Below, one piece after another: positions 49,583-63,121 of a stretch of DNA of 64,000 nucleotides (the stretch's first letter is position 1; the number at the start of each line of letters is the position of its first letter). The notes beneath the pieces are model-generated. The model did no database searches and was not told where the DNA came from. It saw only the letters and a program-made list of their open reading frames with translations. A program made the position numbers and the translations under genes. This DNA comes from Impatiens glandulifera (taxonomy: Eukaryota > Streptophyta > Magnoliopsida > Ericales > Balsaminaceae), in assembly GCF_907164915.1 (NCBI RefSeq), contig NC_061866.1, forward strand, positions 49,159,370-49,223,369. Reading direction: 5' to 3'.

Positions 49583-50730
49583 AAGAATTTTTATTTTTTT
49601 ATTTTTTGAAAATATTAAAATCCAAAGATGTAGATTTTATTTTGAATAATATGAATATGGTACACAAAAATGGACAAACAATGGCATTCATCCCAAATGT
49701 ATAAAAATCTTACAATAAAAAGGAAATAAAAAACAAAATATATTCATGGAATTATTTAGGCACATTGCTTCATTTTGAAGTGTATTATTTTGCTCTTTAT
49801 ATTGAGTAATTCTTTTCAGTATTTTTCTTTCATTGAATAGATCATGTACATGTTATATAAAAAAAAGAAAGAAAAAAGTGAAACATGACCTTATTGATGA
49901 ACTGTCTGTATTAATACTATAGGTTGTGTTTGACTTGAGACACACTCATATAATATATGAGTTATAAATTATTATTTGTTTAGATTCACAATAATCATAA
50001 TTATATTTTTATTTTTCATAACTATTGAACTATTTCCATATCTATTTTTCTTAGTGGAAGGTAATATAAATAACATTCACAAAAATGGACAAACAATTAC
50101 TCTCATGCTAAATGGTTACGAATTTGACAAGAAAAAGGAAAGAAAAAACTACAAAGAGTTGTCCCAAAAGAAAATGATCCAATCAAGGTTTTCATTACTT
50201 TTATTTATTTTATTTTGTATGTAATAATGAAATTATTTAGCCTTTTTTTTTCAAATGTATTATTTTGTTTTTATGACTTTTTCCCCCTATTTTGTTTGAA
50301 CTTGGGTGAGCACCGCCTATACCAAAAACCACTAACTCGTTGTAATCCACAACCCTATATCTGATTTATCTGAATGGATGAGATATAGAATTTTGATTAA
50401 GTTTAAATATATGAATGTTATTTAACTAAATAACTGAAAGAAATCTACAGTTTTGAAAATTGTCCATGAAATATAAAAATGAGAATAGTTAATTAAGCAA
50501 ACGAAACAAAATCATGACATTATACCGAAATCTAATCTAATTGATTGTAGCTTAATTTATATGTATAAACATGTTTTACAAACATTATAAACAGTTTAGT
50601 TACAGCTATAAATTAGTGTTCATTTAACATTTAAGTTTAGGTATTTTCTAACTTACTATAATTTAAATTAAATTACATTGATTAATGTGTAGATATAATT
50701 TTTTTAATTTTACTAATTATCTTAGTATTG
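49583..50730. other. Intergenic DNA shared with upstream unit
   Basis: Homologous to 17587-18739; homology ends at about 50730, where the upstream unit has the Copia 3' LTR. No gene is seen. Confidence 0.5.
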
Positions 50731-52928
50731 ACTTGTTACTAAAATTCAATTATCATCTAATAAGTTAATATTATCCATGGCAGATATGCTGCCTCACTAA
50801 CCGTGTCAATGTATGTACCAATTTTCAAAACTTAGTTTATTTTATAATTAGTGTGGATCTCACATTCACTATGTAATTTTCTCCGTTTTAAAGTGTGATA
50901 CATACATTTAACATTGCTCGTGAGAAAACAGATTTGTTCTCATTAATCAGTTTGATCAAATAAGATTTCAACAAATTACTATAGAGGGATAGAGGTTTTG
51001 GGTGCTCTAGTCGAAAAAATTAAATTAATTATTATTTTTAATTATTATTATATTTTATGATGAATTAATTGAATATAATATATCACTAATGATCTAATAT
51101 AGTTGTTTAAATATAATGTTAATACATTACGGACTTATGTAAATGGTTCAAATTTTGTTATGCATGTTTTTTTTATAACCTTTTGAATTATTTGGAGGAT
51201 GTATTTTCTGAGTGGTTATACCAGATTCTTCATAGATGGGGTAGAAAGTAGGAAGCACTGCAGCTTTACTCCTTCTGCCTCTTTAGAGAGTTTGGGGATA
51301 AACCTTCCAAACAAATTTTCTCCTCGTTCAGGCTATTGGGATCGATTCCTTCAATCCTGCTTGACATGGATGGGTAGGGATTTTAGCTAATCTTGGAATA
51401 AATGTTCAGTATCAAGCAATGGTCCGACCTATGTGCCATTTCAAAGGAAGAAGTAATGATGAAAAAAATATATTACATTTTTACTTCTCCACACATGAGC
51501 CCTTTGGTAAGAGAGATTCCAATTGGGTGATCGCCTTCTTACTATAGGGATTTGTTTAGTTTTGCTTTTTCAATAACTCGAAATTATTTCACTTTTTTTT
51601 CTTATCATGAATCATATTATTTAATTAATGAACTAAAATATATTTTATTTTAAATTATTATTTATTATTTTATTTTAAATTTGTTTAAAAAAACCATTGT
51701 TTCTTAAAATCATCCATCATCATTAATTATTTTCTTTATTCTGGTTTTTTAAATAATCCCATATCGAACCAGCCCTAGGACATTGGCTCAAAAGATTTAA
51801 GAAAAAACCAGGAAAGACCCACACAATAACCTATATTTGTATTCATCTAAGATTATGCTGGTACTAAACCTGAGAATGAAAAGAGTTACTGAATTTTGAT
51901 TGGTCCGCAACTGAGAACACTCTGTTCAGTAGCAGAAGATCTGATTTGTTACATCTTACTTACCCTATAAACCATGTTGTAATTCATGCAAATATAGTCC
52001 AACATATGGATAAATCATGAATTTGAATAATGTTTATATATATAATTACCAGATGAATTCAAAACTAAGAGAGATCTCAGGGGTTAAATAAGATAGATAG
52101 ATAGAGGTAGGTCAAATTAAACAATTTTAATGAAATAAATTATGTATTTATTTGAATTGAAAATATAGTTAAAATTGAAGAACATATTCAATTGTCACTT
52201 CAAAAAAGATATAGTGCGTGCGTACACATTAACTTTTTTGCAGCGGAGTTTCGTCACCAAATCTCTTTCCCATCCATCATCACAAAAAACAGACATTCAC
52301 CATATATACAACAACATAAGGCCACATGGATTTCGATTCTCTCTCTCACACAGTGCTCACACATACACACACAAGGTTTGAAGGGGCTGACGTCACCCCG
52401 TTGTATTCCCCAAAAGAGTGTCGGCAAAACAAACTGTAAATTTCCGGCGACTTCTCATCAGAACATCTATTTTTGCCATCCATAACCACAAAACAACGAT
52501 GATCCATCACCCCTCTCTCTCTCTCATCATTCATTTGACTTTAGTATTTTATTATGGATCTTGTAAACGTCATCATTTATAATTATTCTTAACAAATAAA
52601 CAAACCCAGATCATTAATATTAGATCTCATGAATCATCATGCAACACAAATCAAACTTATTAATAATTTCATTATTCTTATTCTAACAAATTAATACATA
52701 CAAATCCCTAAACCCTAATTAACCTCAAGCTAAATCGCTCCGATCGAGGATCATCGATGAATTAATTGAAGTGGGTTCAATAATATATAATTATATATGT
52801 ACCCAGAATGATACAATTAATTAATTAATATGTTTTTCTCCACACACACACTCACACAACACAATCTCTTAATTTATTAATAAGATCTAAAATTTAATTA
52901 CCTCATATATATATATAGATACTTGAAA
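50731..52928. other. Spacer present only in the downstream unit, plus bHLH 3' flank
   Basis: About 2.2 kb whose counterpart was lost from the upstream unit when the two LTR elements came together. A short frame at 51199-51390 (63 codons) has no recognisable domain. 51700-51760 resembles the arm of a small dispersed repeat also seen near 61080 and 62340. 52600-52928 probably includes the 3' UTR of the bHLH gene. Confidence 0.5.
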
Positions 52929-53531
52929 TTAGGGTTGATGATGATATATCTCCGCCGTTGATGGTGGCTCATCAAAGAAAACCGGCCAATGATGATGAGT
53001 ACTATTCATGTTGACAAGTTCACGATGATCTGATCCTAGGGTTGGACCAATTACATTTGTTTGTAACAATTTAATTTGTCGTTTCAAGAACTTAACATAA
53101 CGAACAGCTTCATCCAACATGGATGCCGTATCCATCTTTGTTCCACCAGGAACAAGCCTTTGAAGGATTCGGATCTTCTCACTAATCCTCTCTCTCCTAC
53201 GCCTAGCCGCCACGCTTTGAGGATCGTCGCTAATTCTCACGTTTCTTCTCTTGGGCTTATGGATTGTTGTCGGATCAATGTTTACCGGTTGCATGGCTGC
53301 AATCTTATACATCATCTCCTTCATAGCCCCCAACTCTTCTTCTTCATCTTCATCATGATCATCTTCTTTTAATTCTTTTTCTTCTTCGAGTTCTAATTCT
53401 TGGTGCAAGGAGGTCGTTTGATGATCTTCGATGAGCATGTCGACGGTGGGATCTTGTTCCCACCAGAAGGTGGTTGTGTTTGGATTATTGAGGAGTTGAT
53501 CATGTAATTGATCATGAGTGATATTATCCAT
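52929..53531 (-). CDS. HEC3: HEC3/IND-type bHLH transcription factor
   Basis: 200 residues, one exon. The N-terminal part is acidic ([17 protein letters not shown], about 50-67). It is followed by [19 protein letters not shown] and a bHLH domain at about 95-157: [52 protein letters not shown]. This is subgroup VIIIb (HECATE/INDEHISCENT), nuclear regulators of gynoecium, transmitting tract and fruit margin development that work as heterodimers. The basic region lacks the glutamate that contacts E-boxes, as is usual in the group. RRRR in place of RHRR and KFLKRQ favour the HEC3/IND branch; outside Brassicaceae the two are not easily separated. Confidence 0.9.
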   Translation of the reverse strand: MDNITHDQLHDQLLNNPNTTTFWWEQDPTVDMLIEDHQTTSLHQELELEEEKELKEDDHDEDEEEELGAMKEMMYKIAAMQPVNIDPTTIHKPKRRNVRISDDPQSVAARRRRERISEKIRILQRLVPGGTKMDTASMLDEAVRYVKFLKRQIKLLQTNVIGPTLGSDHRELVNMNSTHHHWPVFFDEPPSTAEIYHHQP

Positions 53532-53594
53532 ATGAATATTATATGTTTGATGTTGTTGTTGTTGTTGTACAAAATTAAAGAGTTGATGAAACCC

Positions 53595-53603
53595 TATTTA
53601 ATA
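53595..53603 (-). promoter_or_regulatory. Candidate TATA box of the bHLH gene
   Basis: TATTAAATA on the minus strand, 64 bases upstream of the bHLH start codon, followed by a CAA-rich leader. Based on motif and distance only. Confidence 0.4.
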
Positions 53604-56600
53604 CGGAGGTCATTGAAGTCTCTATCGACATACGTAAGCATTCGACCCACATGGTTATCTCTCTCTCTCTATAGAAATACAAATGTTCTATAACTGTTCA
53701 TTATGTACAAAGATCACTTGGTTTTGTGGATGGATCGATGATGCTTCATGATCATGATCATGAGATATATCAATGCTTCTTTTCTAACCAAAAGATAACT
53801 CATGAACTCAATGCTAGCTGTTCCTTTTTCTTTTGAATTTTATGTTCAAAAGATGTTGTATTTTGATTTAAGTTGGAGCAACTTGTGTCATAATTACTTG
53901 TTGAATATTTGATTTGCTTTTGCAAATTAAAGAAAATTGTGACTTTAGTGTTTATAGTATGTGGGGGGAAATTTTCTCACTTTTCAAAAATATCTTGCTG
54001 GCTTCCTTTGAGAAATGTTGATATGATCAATAATCAAGTTAATTAATGTTTGATACTTATCATTAAGAGAGATGAGACTTTTAGCAACTACAATCTGTCT
54101 TGAATTTTCTTTGTAATTTAATTTGATGAACTTTAATGAAAAATAGTTGTCTTCAAGCTAGGTATCTCCAATGTATTTTAAATAAATAAATAAATAAATA
54201 AAATTGTGGAATCTGTAGTGGGTCCCGGTGAAACCTGGACTGAGAAATTAGGGTTAGAATCATGAATTATATATAAATGTTACTTATTATTTTGTTTAAT
54301 TAATTAAACTAGGGTTAAAAGTGTATGATGATATGGTTGATGATCAGAAAGCATAACCCATAAGTCTTGGGAATGATTCCCCATTAATTTTAGTACGTAG
54401 GTAGCTTTTCATCTCGGCATAGGTGTGGTTTTACGCCTTTTGTTTTGTCTAGAACGTTTGGTCATTCCATGAGTTTCAAAAGGTACCCACATGAAATTAA
54501 GGTACATGTTCAATGTATGCCCAATTTTGATCTCATATCAAATCTAATCTATTTCTTCCTCATTCTCATATTAAATCATGATTTTACTATACATGATAGA
54601 TAAATAATCAAACTTTGTCTTTTCAACCTAATAATGGCAAAAAAAACGATTGTTCATAATACAATTAATTCGCCATATACATAGTAGGTGTGAAAATGAG
54701 TTTATGGAGTCCAATAACTATTTCTGAGTCGACTAGCTTTAAAGTGGGTAGCGAAGTGATTGTCAAATTTTGGAACGTAGAGTCTCATTTTTCAAAGTTA
54801 ATGATAAAAAAATTAACTCATTCAAGTAGATCGAGATATTTATGCAATTATAGTCAACAAGGTATTCGCGCAGGTGACAGCTGGAATGAGGTCGATTGAT
54901 CATGAATGGACTTCTAAGGAACCACGACAAATGGGAGGGGTCAATCGATGCTTACATATTATGAGATAACCCAATATGATATATATTCTAGCCGATCGAG
55001 TAACAACAAAAATGTGAATTTAAATATATATATTTTTTATGTTTGTGGGATTTTATGATTTTTAATTAACTCTTATCACAATTTTGTTTTGTCTTGATAT
55101 TTTACCACAATTCATGTGTACATGAAAATGGTGAAAATCCTTTAAATCACAAGTTTGTGGAAGGTCACTAGATCTTTGATGCTTGGAACATGACTTTAGA
55201 AGTGGGAGTCAAACTTCAAATAAACGAACAATCAAATTTTGTCGAGTTGTTGACCCTTTTAGCTTCCGTATCATATTAATCTGAATACTTTGGGATGGCG
55301 AAAAAAATGAGAGATGTGATGATTTCAATTTGTTGTTTTGTGTTTTCTACATTTTGTTGTAAGTTTTGTTTTAATTTACCTTTCAATTTTACACTCATAA
55401 AATAATAGTATTTGTGACTAAGTGACCAATAAAATGATTTTTTTCCAATAATTAAATAAAGATTAATGCAAAGGGAGATATTTTGGATGCCAAAGACAAT
55501 GAGTGAATTTTTCTTAGGAGAAGGTATGCCACAAAAGATCAGGATTAAAGTTTATTTAAAAATGATAGAATATTTTCATGGATTATACAAAATCACAAGT
55601 TTATAATATAATGAGTGAAAATTGAAGTGGAAAGCTTACTAACAATACAAATTATTGAGCATGCTGCATACATAAAACATGTGCACACAATAAATGATTT
55701 CTTATAAAATAATAATTAGAAAATACTATGAAGCACAACTAAATGTTTATACTCGTGACATTAGAATGCCTTCTGCAGCTTTCGTCCAAATGAATGTTGC
55801 TTCTTTCGAACAATCTTCACATATGCATGTATTATCGTTCAAATAATAATATCCCATAAGTGATGCGCGCACAAATTCATTGAAGAATTTGAAGAACTTA
55901 GATTGGATGACAATAGAACATATGAGATATTTAGAAAATATGAAGATAAAGTCTATCTTAGTACTTTGTGAGATGTCTTGTCTTAGAAAAAATTGTTAAA
56001 AGATCTCACTTCTCTTCATAAACAGTAGTTATTATAAATAATTAATCTCAACAGGCCAAGTAAAATTAATATAGTTAATAATAAAATGAGTGGAAGACTA
56101 ATTGAGTTAAAAAGTTATTTTGTTTGATTGATGTTTCATTAAGTTCAAAATTTATGACCACTTATATACTAACTTTTGTTAAAATAATGTTATTGGCGTT
56201 TTCATTATAATTTTATAATCTAAGTTTTATCCATTAATTCAAAAATAAATATATAATGTTTTCTTTTGTCAAATTTATATATGAAATTTCATTATTTTGA
56301 ATATAATTTCTAAATGTTCTTAGAATTGCATGCCTTTTAATTATTTAATAAATGATTTTATTTTTTCAAACAAAACATTGGCATATATATAGTTGTGGTT
56401 ATCAATAAATCAATAATTAATGATAATTGTTGTTTATAATATTTTTCAATAAGTGATCCCAAAGTGATTGAATCACATGCCATCACCTACAAAAACCTAG
56501 TTTAAAAAAAAACATATCATCATTTTCGATATTGACGGTTAATTTAGAAAGAAATTAATTTCACTATTGTTTTTCTTTATAAAAAAAAAAAGAATCATTT

Positions 56601-57150
56601 AAATACAAAAATTGAGATTAAATGAAAGTAATTATATAAGTGAATATAAAAATATAAGAATGATTAATTTGAATGAATTAATGATAAAGGTTATAAAAGT
56701 CTAAGAAGTACAAAGATAGTGAATAATCAAAATAGATGAGCGTGAAGGACAATAATCCATATTAGGAAACTCATCATCTAGGGTTGCGTGTTCTACCTAG
56801 GTTGAATTCTGTGCACTCTAATATTGGGGGGCCATTTTATTTCAAAAACACCAATTACTCTAAATATCAAAACCCTAATTAATTCCCATTTATTCATTTC
56901 AAATTTGTTATTTTATATCAAAATCCATTCATTCATTATTCATGATCAACTTTCAATCCATTATCCATGCCATGCCAAGGAAGAAGAAGAAGAATGTAAA
57001 ATAAATTAAAGGGTCTTAATTAACAACATTAATTAATGAAATATATTTTGATTTTTAACTTTAGAAAATGAAGTAAAATTGCAATTAGAAATATATAGAT
57101 AGATAGAGGATTAATCAAACTTTTAAACCATTTTCTTGTAAAACTGCAAC
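53604..57150. other. Intergenic, no gene seen
   Basis: AT-rich DNA upstream of the bHLH gene. It probably includes the distal promoter. Small frames at 54690-54899 and 56824-57009 have no recognisable domains, homopolymer-rich composition and no supporting context. An (AAAT)n run lies at about 54179-54202. Confidence 0.5.

Positions 57151-57152
<2 letters not shown>

Positions 57153-57242
<90 letters not shown>
57153..57242. repeat. (AT)n microsatellite
   Basis: About 45 uninterrupted AT units. Confidence 0.95.
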
Positions 57243-57248
<6 letters not shown>

Positions 57249-59363
57249 GTAATATTAAATCATGGCTAAAAAAGTCAATATATCGAATTTATGACACATA
57301 AATCTGATGACATATATGAAACTCCTTATGTAAGCTCTCTCTATATATTATAATAATATATTCATGATCTCTTGCCTGCAAATTGCGCATGCAATAGAGC
57401 AATCATTTTAGGCTCTCATTTATATATATATGAGAAAAATGTTGAGAAAATTAAATCATGCATGATCAAATTTATCTTTTGGGCCTAAGATTCGTTGAGG
57501 AAAATGCACAGAAAGGTTAGTTAATTAGAAATAGAGGATTATTGATTTTAAAATTTGTACATGATTCCATCAAAATATACATTGTTTTTTAATTTAGAGC
57601 AAATGATTTTAAAGTATAGAATTTAATTTATACGCCTTATTTGAAAACACCGTGAAGTGGAGTTGTATTTGAACAAACAAATATTATTAAAATATTAATA
57701 TATATATATATAACATTATTTTATTTAAATCAATTCCTCATAAAATTAAAAGAAATAAAAAAAAAAAATATTTGTACAAATCCAGTTTAAACTCTGAGCT
57801 CAAAGTTTGCCTAATTTGGTAAAAGTTCTGAACAAGAACTTGATGGTGCCTCATGGATTTAATTTATTTTTATATATTTTTTTAGCAGATTTTATTGGAT
57901 ATTAACATTTTTATTTCAGAAGAAATAGAATGACTCGAATTGATTTTCAATAAAATTGCATTAGTGAGAATTATTGTTGTGATTGATTAATTTTTTTTTA
58001 TAAATATAAACTAACTTCAAATATTAATGTTTGTAAATTGTTTGTAAAGTAACATTTACACCATTTAATTTGTTAAATTTTATTTATTTTTTATTATATT
58101 TTTTAATTTTTTTTAAACATAAGAAACTATATGTAAATGATAAAAAAAAAATAGGGTTTTATGAATTTTTGTTAACTCATTTACTTGTTAAACAATTCAA
58201 TTAGAAATCTGTAATTTTATTAGTTATTTTTTTTATCTTAAATAAAACTTATTTTAAATCATTACTATAACTCATAAATTTCATTACGTCTTTGTTGTTG
58301 ACTTTTACATTTTGCTCAATTAATTCTTTTAAATTTAAAGTTTACAATACGATTAAATATGCACCTACCCTCTTACAAGCCCTTAACTACAAACAAAACT
58401 AATATTCATAATTCCCTTATTAACCCAATATTTTATCCTCTCATGCTAATTTTGAAGTATTATATTTTTTTTTATTAATTTAAATATATTAATAATACCA
58501 TTTAATAACAGCAAAAATTATAATAATTACAAATTTAAATTATTAGTGTACATATAGTTATTTATATACAATTAATTAAGTTATATAAATGAATCATATA
58601 CTTAATTAAGAAATAACTCAATGAGTCATCAGATATTTTTTAGGTGATATTTAGATTAACTAATCAAAATGGGCCAAAATTAAAAATACTATAAAATTAA
58701 ACTAAACATAATTATTATAATTAATTGGGTCCAAGCTTGAAAATAATAAGGTTTTACAGATCTCTCTTAGTTATTTCCTAGACCTTTATTTTTAAATTTT
58801 CTTATAACAGCCCCAATTCTATAAGTATAATTAATTAATATCCAAAACTTCTTAATTCATAGTAATTAGAGGCATTTCAGGCCACCAATAACTATTAGGA
58901 TAATACCATCCTCATCTATTTTAGTTTGAGAATCTTCTTTATTATCATCTTGCAGTGTGATTTCGAATAATTCAGGTGGGACATTGTATATCATTTTTTT
59001 TAAAAAAATTAAAAAAAAATTATAAACAAATTTTTTAATATTATATATATACAAATTTATAATATTATAAAGAAATAAATTTAATTTTTTTTTATAAAAT
59101 ATATGGAAAATATTTATATTTGATTGTATTTATTAGTGTTCAGGACAGAATATAATGATATCGAGTTGAAATCGGTGTGAAGAACACAAATACCATCCTC
59201 GTCTCATCTCCGATCAAACTGGAGAACAACCAATCATAACGAGACAATTTAAATAAAAAACCGAATAAAAAATTATAATTGTCGTCATCGCAATTTGATT
59301 ATGAAGTATAGACAGATTTTAACTTTAGCAAAGTCACATAAGGACGGTCAAAAAATACTATTG
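57243..59363. other. Intergenic, no gene seen
   Basis: Very AT-rich. The frame at 58866-59054 is low complexity and unsupported. Confidence 0.5.
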
Positions 59364-59797
59364 GTTAATAAGTATTTTCTGGTCGTGAATACATACAAGA
59401 AATTTTGGAAATGTGACAAAAAAATATATATATATTTTTAATAAAAAAAATATATTTTTTATATTTATTTTAATATATAACAAAATAATATAAGTATATT
59501 TTTTTTCAACAATTATATAATATTCATGAATACTAATAACCATACAAAAACACGATATATCTAGTATAAATAGTTGTTAATAAGTATTTTCTGGTCTTGA
59601 ATACATACAACAAATTTTGGAAATGTGACAAAAAAATAATTAATATATTTTTAATAAAAAAAAAATATTTTCTAATTTTTTTATATTTATTTTAATATAT
59701 AACAAAATAGTATATGTATATTTTTTTTCAACAATTATATAATATTCATGAATACTAATAACCATACAAAAACACGATATATCTAGTATAAATAGTT
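59364..59797. repeat. 212-bp tandem duplication with a repeated TATA motif
   Basis: Units 59364-59575 and 59576-59797 share AAGTATTTTCTGGTC, AACAATTATATAATATTC and a final GATATATCTAGTATAAATAG. Each unit therefore ends with TATAAATAG, a good plant TATA box. A 26-codon hydrophobic reading frame (MTFSKSYKLN...) starts at about 59860 downstream, followed by a GTAAG. Confidence 0.8.
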
Positions 59798-61075
59798 CAT
59801 AAACTTATCAACCTCATCCATTTACACTAAAAATACCATTTCTCCAAAGGTTTTAATTTTATGACATTCTCAAAATCTTATAAATTGAATTTCATTCAAA
59901 TTAACATCTACATACTTATAATTATTCTTTGTTTTGTATGAGGTAAGATATTGTTTGTTTCATTTAAAGTATAATAATTAATATAAATTACATGTCTTTA
60001 TAATTATAACTTTGTGTTTTTTTTGTATGAAATATAAGAAAATAATTATTGTTTTTAACACTTAAAATTGGGATATAGTATTTTGATTTTTTTTTTTTTT
60101 ACTTTTGGAATATTTTATTTTATATTATAATTTTTGAAAAATATAATGAGAATAGAGTTAATGAAGGGTACGGCATTAAAGAAATGCTAGTTTAAACTGA
60201 ACATTGGGTGTTTGTTGCACGCAATAAGATCCATGAATCTTTAACATATATATATTTATAAACATTTATTAATATTTAAATTTGACCAAACTATAATTAT
60301 AATAATCCATCCATCCCGTACGTAAATTGTCCTTAAAAGTATATAATTATTATTTTTGAGGCGCTGATCATGGGATATTGTTTGGAAATTAATTAGTTGC
60401 TAATTAATTAAAAACAACACAAAATCAATCAAATTATAAATTAGTTTAAGATGGTAAAATAAGATTGTTCAACCCTATACATCTAGGACCTTGTTTGATA
60501 TTTGTGTTTTTTAACAGACTTCTCAAATAACAACAACAAACAAGTTTCAAATAGAGCCTTGTTCTTTTTTATTTAATCTTTACAATAAAAAAAATCAATT
60601 TTTCAATCAATTATATCACTCCTTTCATTAACAAAAATACAAAAATACTCTTTATTTTAAATTATTATTTTTTATTTATATATCAATACTCTTTAGATCT
60701 TTTTACCAAACATAATCACCAACTTCAGGGACGAATCTATGTAAAAGGCAGCCCATCTCGAATTTTTTTTTACGGTTAAAATGTGACATTACCCTTAATT
60801 TTTTTTTAAAATTTAATATTTTGTTTATTTAATTATTAAAAAAAAAATAGTAAAACTTACATATATTTTTTTGTTTTTTATTTCAGCCTACCCTAATTTT
60901 TTTTAAACCCACTAAATTTTTTTAAGTCCATCCCACCACCGAATTCTGGGTCCATCCATGACCACCTCATCAAAATTATCCACGATGGTTATTTTTTCTC
61001 CTTTAAGTTATTTAAATAACCTCAATTCAAACAATTCCTAAATTATGTGTGAGTTTACTTTCATAGATCCAACTA
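59798..61075. other. Intergenic, no supported gene
   Basis: AT-rich. Segments at 60480-60720 and 60960-61050 resemble arms of the small repeat family that includes 61076-61342. Confidence 0.45.
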
Positions 61076-61342
61076 AGGCCTTGTTCGGATTGGGGTTATT
61101 TAAAAAACCTAGAGAGAGAAAAAAATAATGATTGGTGATGATTTTGAGGAGGTGATGATTATTTTTGGTAAAAAGACTTAAAGGGTATTGGTATATATAA
61201 ATAAAATAATAAATAATAATTTAAAATAGAGGGTATTTTGGTATTTTGTTTAATGAAATGAGTGATGTGATTGTTGAGAAGTGATTGATTAGAAAATTGA
61301 TTTGGGTTGAGTTTTTAAAAAAACCCAAAGAGAATAAGCCCT
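61076..61342. mobile_element. Small MITE-like repeat
   Basis: 267 bp with imperfect inverted ends (AGGCCTTGTTCGGATTGGGG on the left; complement AGGGCTTATTCTCTTTGGG on the right). A related sequence in opposite orientation lies at about 62333-62440 (ending CAATCCGAACAAA). Confidence 0.6.
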
Positions 61343-62532
61343 AAAGTTTTTATGGGTTGAAATGATGAACAAGATGATGAGTGAGAGAAAGATGCATAAA
61401 AGGGGAAGAATTGAATGGCTTCAAGTGTGTTGTTTTGAGAAATTTACCAAAGGAGGAAATAAATAGATGTGGGTTAATGAGAATGAATAAGATCTAGATT
61501 AAGATAAAAATAAATATTATTATTATTATTAATGTAGGTTTCCATTTAGAGAAAAAGGATGAGAAAAGTAGATTTCTCAGTTGTTGGGTCTTCAAGTAGA
61601 TAACCTAACCTAACCCTAACCCTGACCTACCTAGCTAGCTATCCCTCCCTACTACTACTCTACTGATCGTGCACGTATTGCTCGCTCATCGGGAAGATGC
61701 AACCAAAAACCAATCTTTTTCACCTTTTTCTTTCATTAATTAATATCCAAACCCATGTTCATAATTTCATATAAATCATTTTTTCAGACTTATATTATTA
61801 TAACTTATGCAAAAATTATTATTTTATTTATAAAATCATTTATTTTATTAATTAAAATATTATTTATTTAAAATTATTATTTTTTATTTTATTTATATAT
61901 TAATAATTTTTTTGTTTATTTTTAAAAAAATTAAAAAAAAACTCTTCTAACCTAAGTGATTTTTTTTTTTTAAATGTATTAATATTTAATAATAATTAAA
62001 AGAACTAAAGAGTTTTGATATTTTGATTAAAAAATTAATCACTTTTGAATAATAAATAAATGTAAGAATAGTAAATTATTTTTAAAATATTTAAATAAAA
62101 CTTTAAACATAATATATATATATATATAAAGTTCACAAATTTTGATTCATATAAATATTTTGAATAGAAATTGAGACTATAACGAGTGTGGTATTACCAT
62201 TCAAAAAAATATATATATAGATATATGATTAAATAACTCAAATCACTCAAATATTACTTCGATTTTTATCGAGTTAATAAAAATATTAAAATTTATAAAT
62301 TATATTTTTTTTATTTATATATATTAATAACTTTTAAATCATTTTACCAAAACCAATCTTCTCTTCCTTAAAATTATCATCAATCATTATTTTCTCTCTA
62401 AATTATTCAAATAATTCCAATCCGAACAAATTATAGGTGACAAAACAATTTAATTCCTTTTTATTTTATTAAGTTTATATATTTTTCATTTGTTTAATTA
62501 ACATTTATATAACAAGTTTTGTTTAGAATAAT
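61343..62532. other. Intergenic, no gene seen
   Basis: AT-rich. It holds the inverted relative of the MITE-like repeat near 62333-62440 and short telobox-like CCTAACCCTAACCC near 61608-61622. Confidence 0.45.
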
Positions 62533-62689
<157 letters not shown>

Positions 62690-62909
62690 ACTATTGATAT
62701 TTAGGTATGTCAATTTTTTGTTTATACATAATTTATATCATGGTTGAGTACTTATAATTTTCTATGGATATCATGGATATGTTTTTACTATTTTGTGTTT
62801 TATAGACTAAAAAGTCATATGTATAAATAATGTAATTATTGATAAATTCATGTTATTTTGTAATGTAACATATGAAGAGTCTTAATCAAAGAAAATGTGC
62901 ACACACAAA

Positions 62910-63121
62910 TTTATTATTTTCATGTGAGTCAAAATCCATTAAACATTTTGATCTTTTACATTGCCCTGCATGTAATCAATCTCACCTATTACTCTGCACG
63001 TAATCTCGTCTTTTGTATTCGTACAAAAAAAGATCAAAGACGAGATAAACAAAAAACGAGATAAACGTATCAGATCGAAATATTAAATTCAATGTATTTT
63101 GACCCACACGAAAATAATAAA
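62910..63121. mobile_element. 212-bp inverted-repeat MITE
   Basis: Left end TTTATTATTTTCATGTGAGT, right end complementary (CACACGAAAATAATAAA). The inverted arms extend roughly 40 bp with mismatches. The interior has two ACGAGATAAAC words. No coding region. Confidence 0.7.

Noticed and set aside
51199..51390. Small gene of 63 codons
   Set aside because: No domain, no homology recognised and no splice or promoter context; likely chance.
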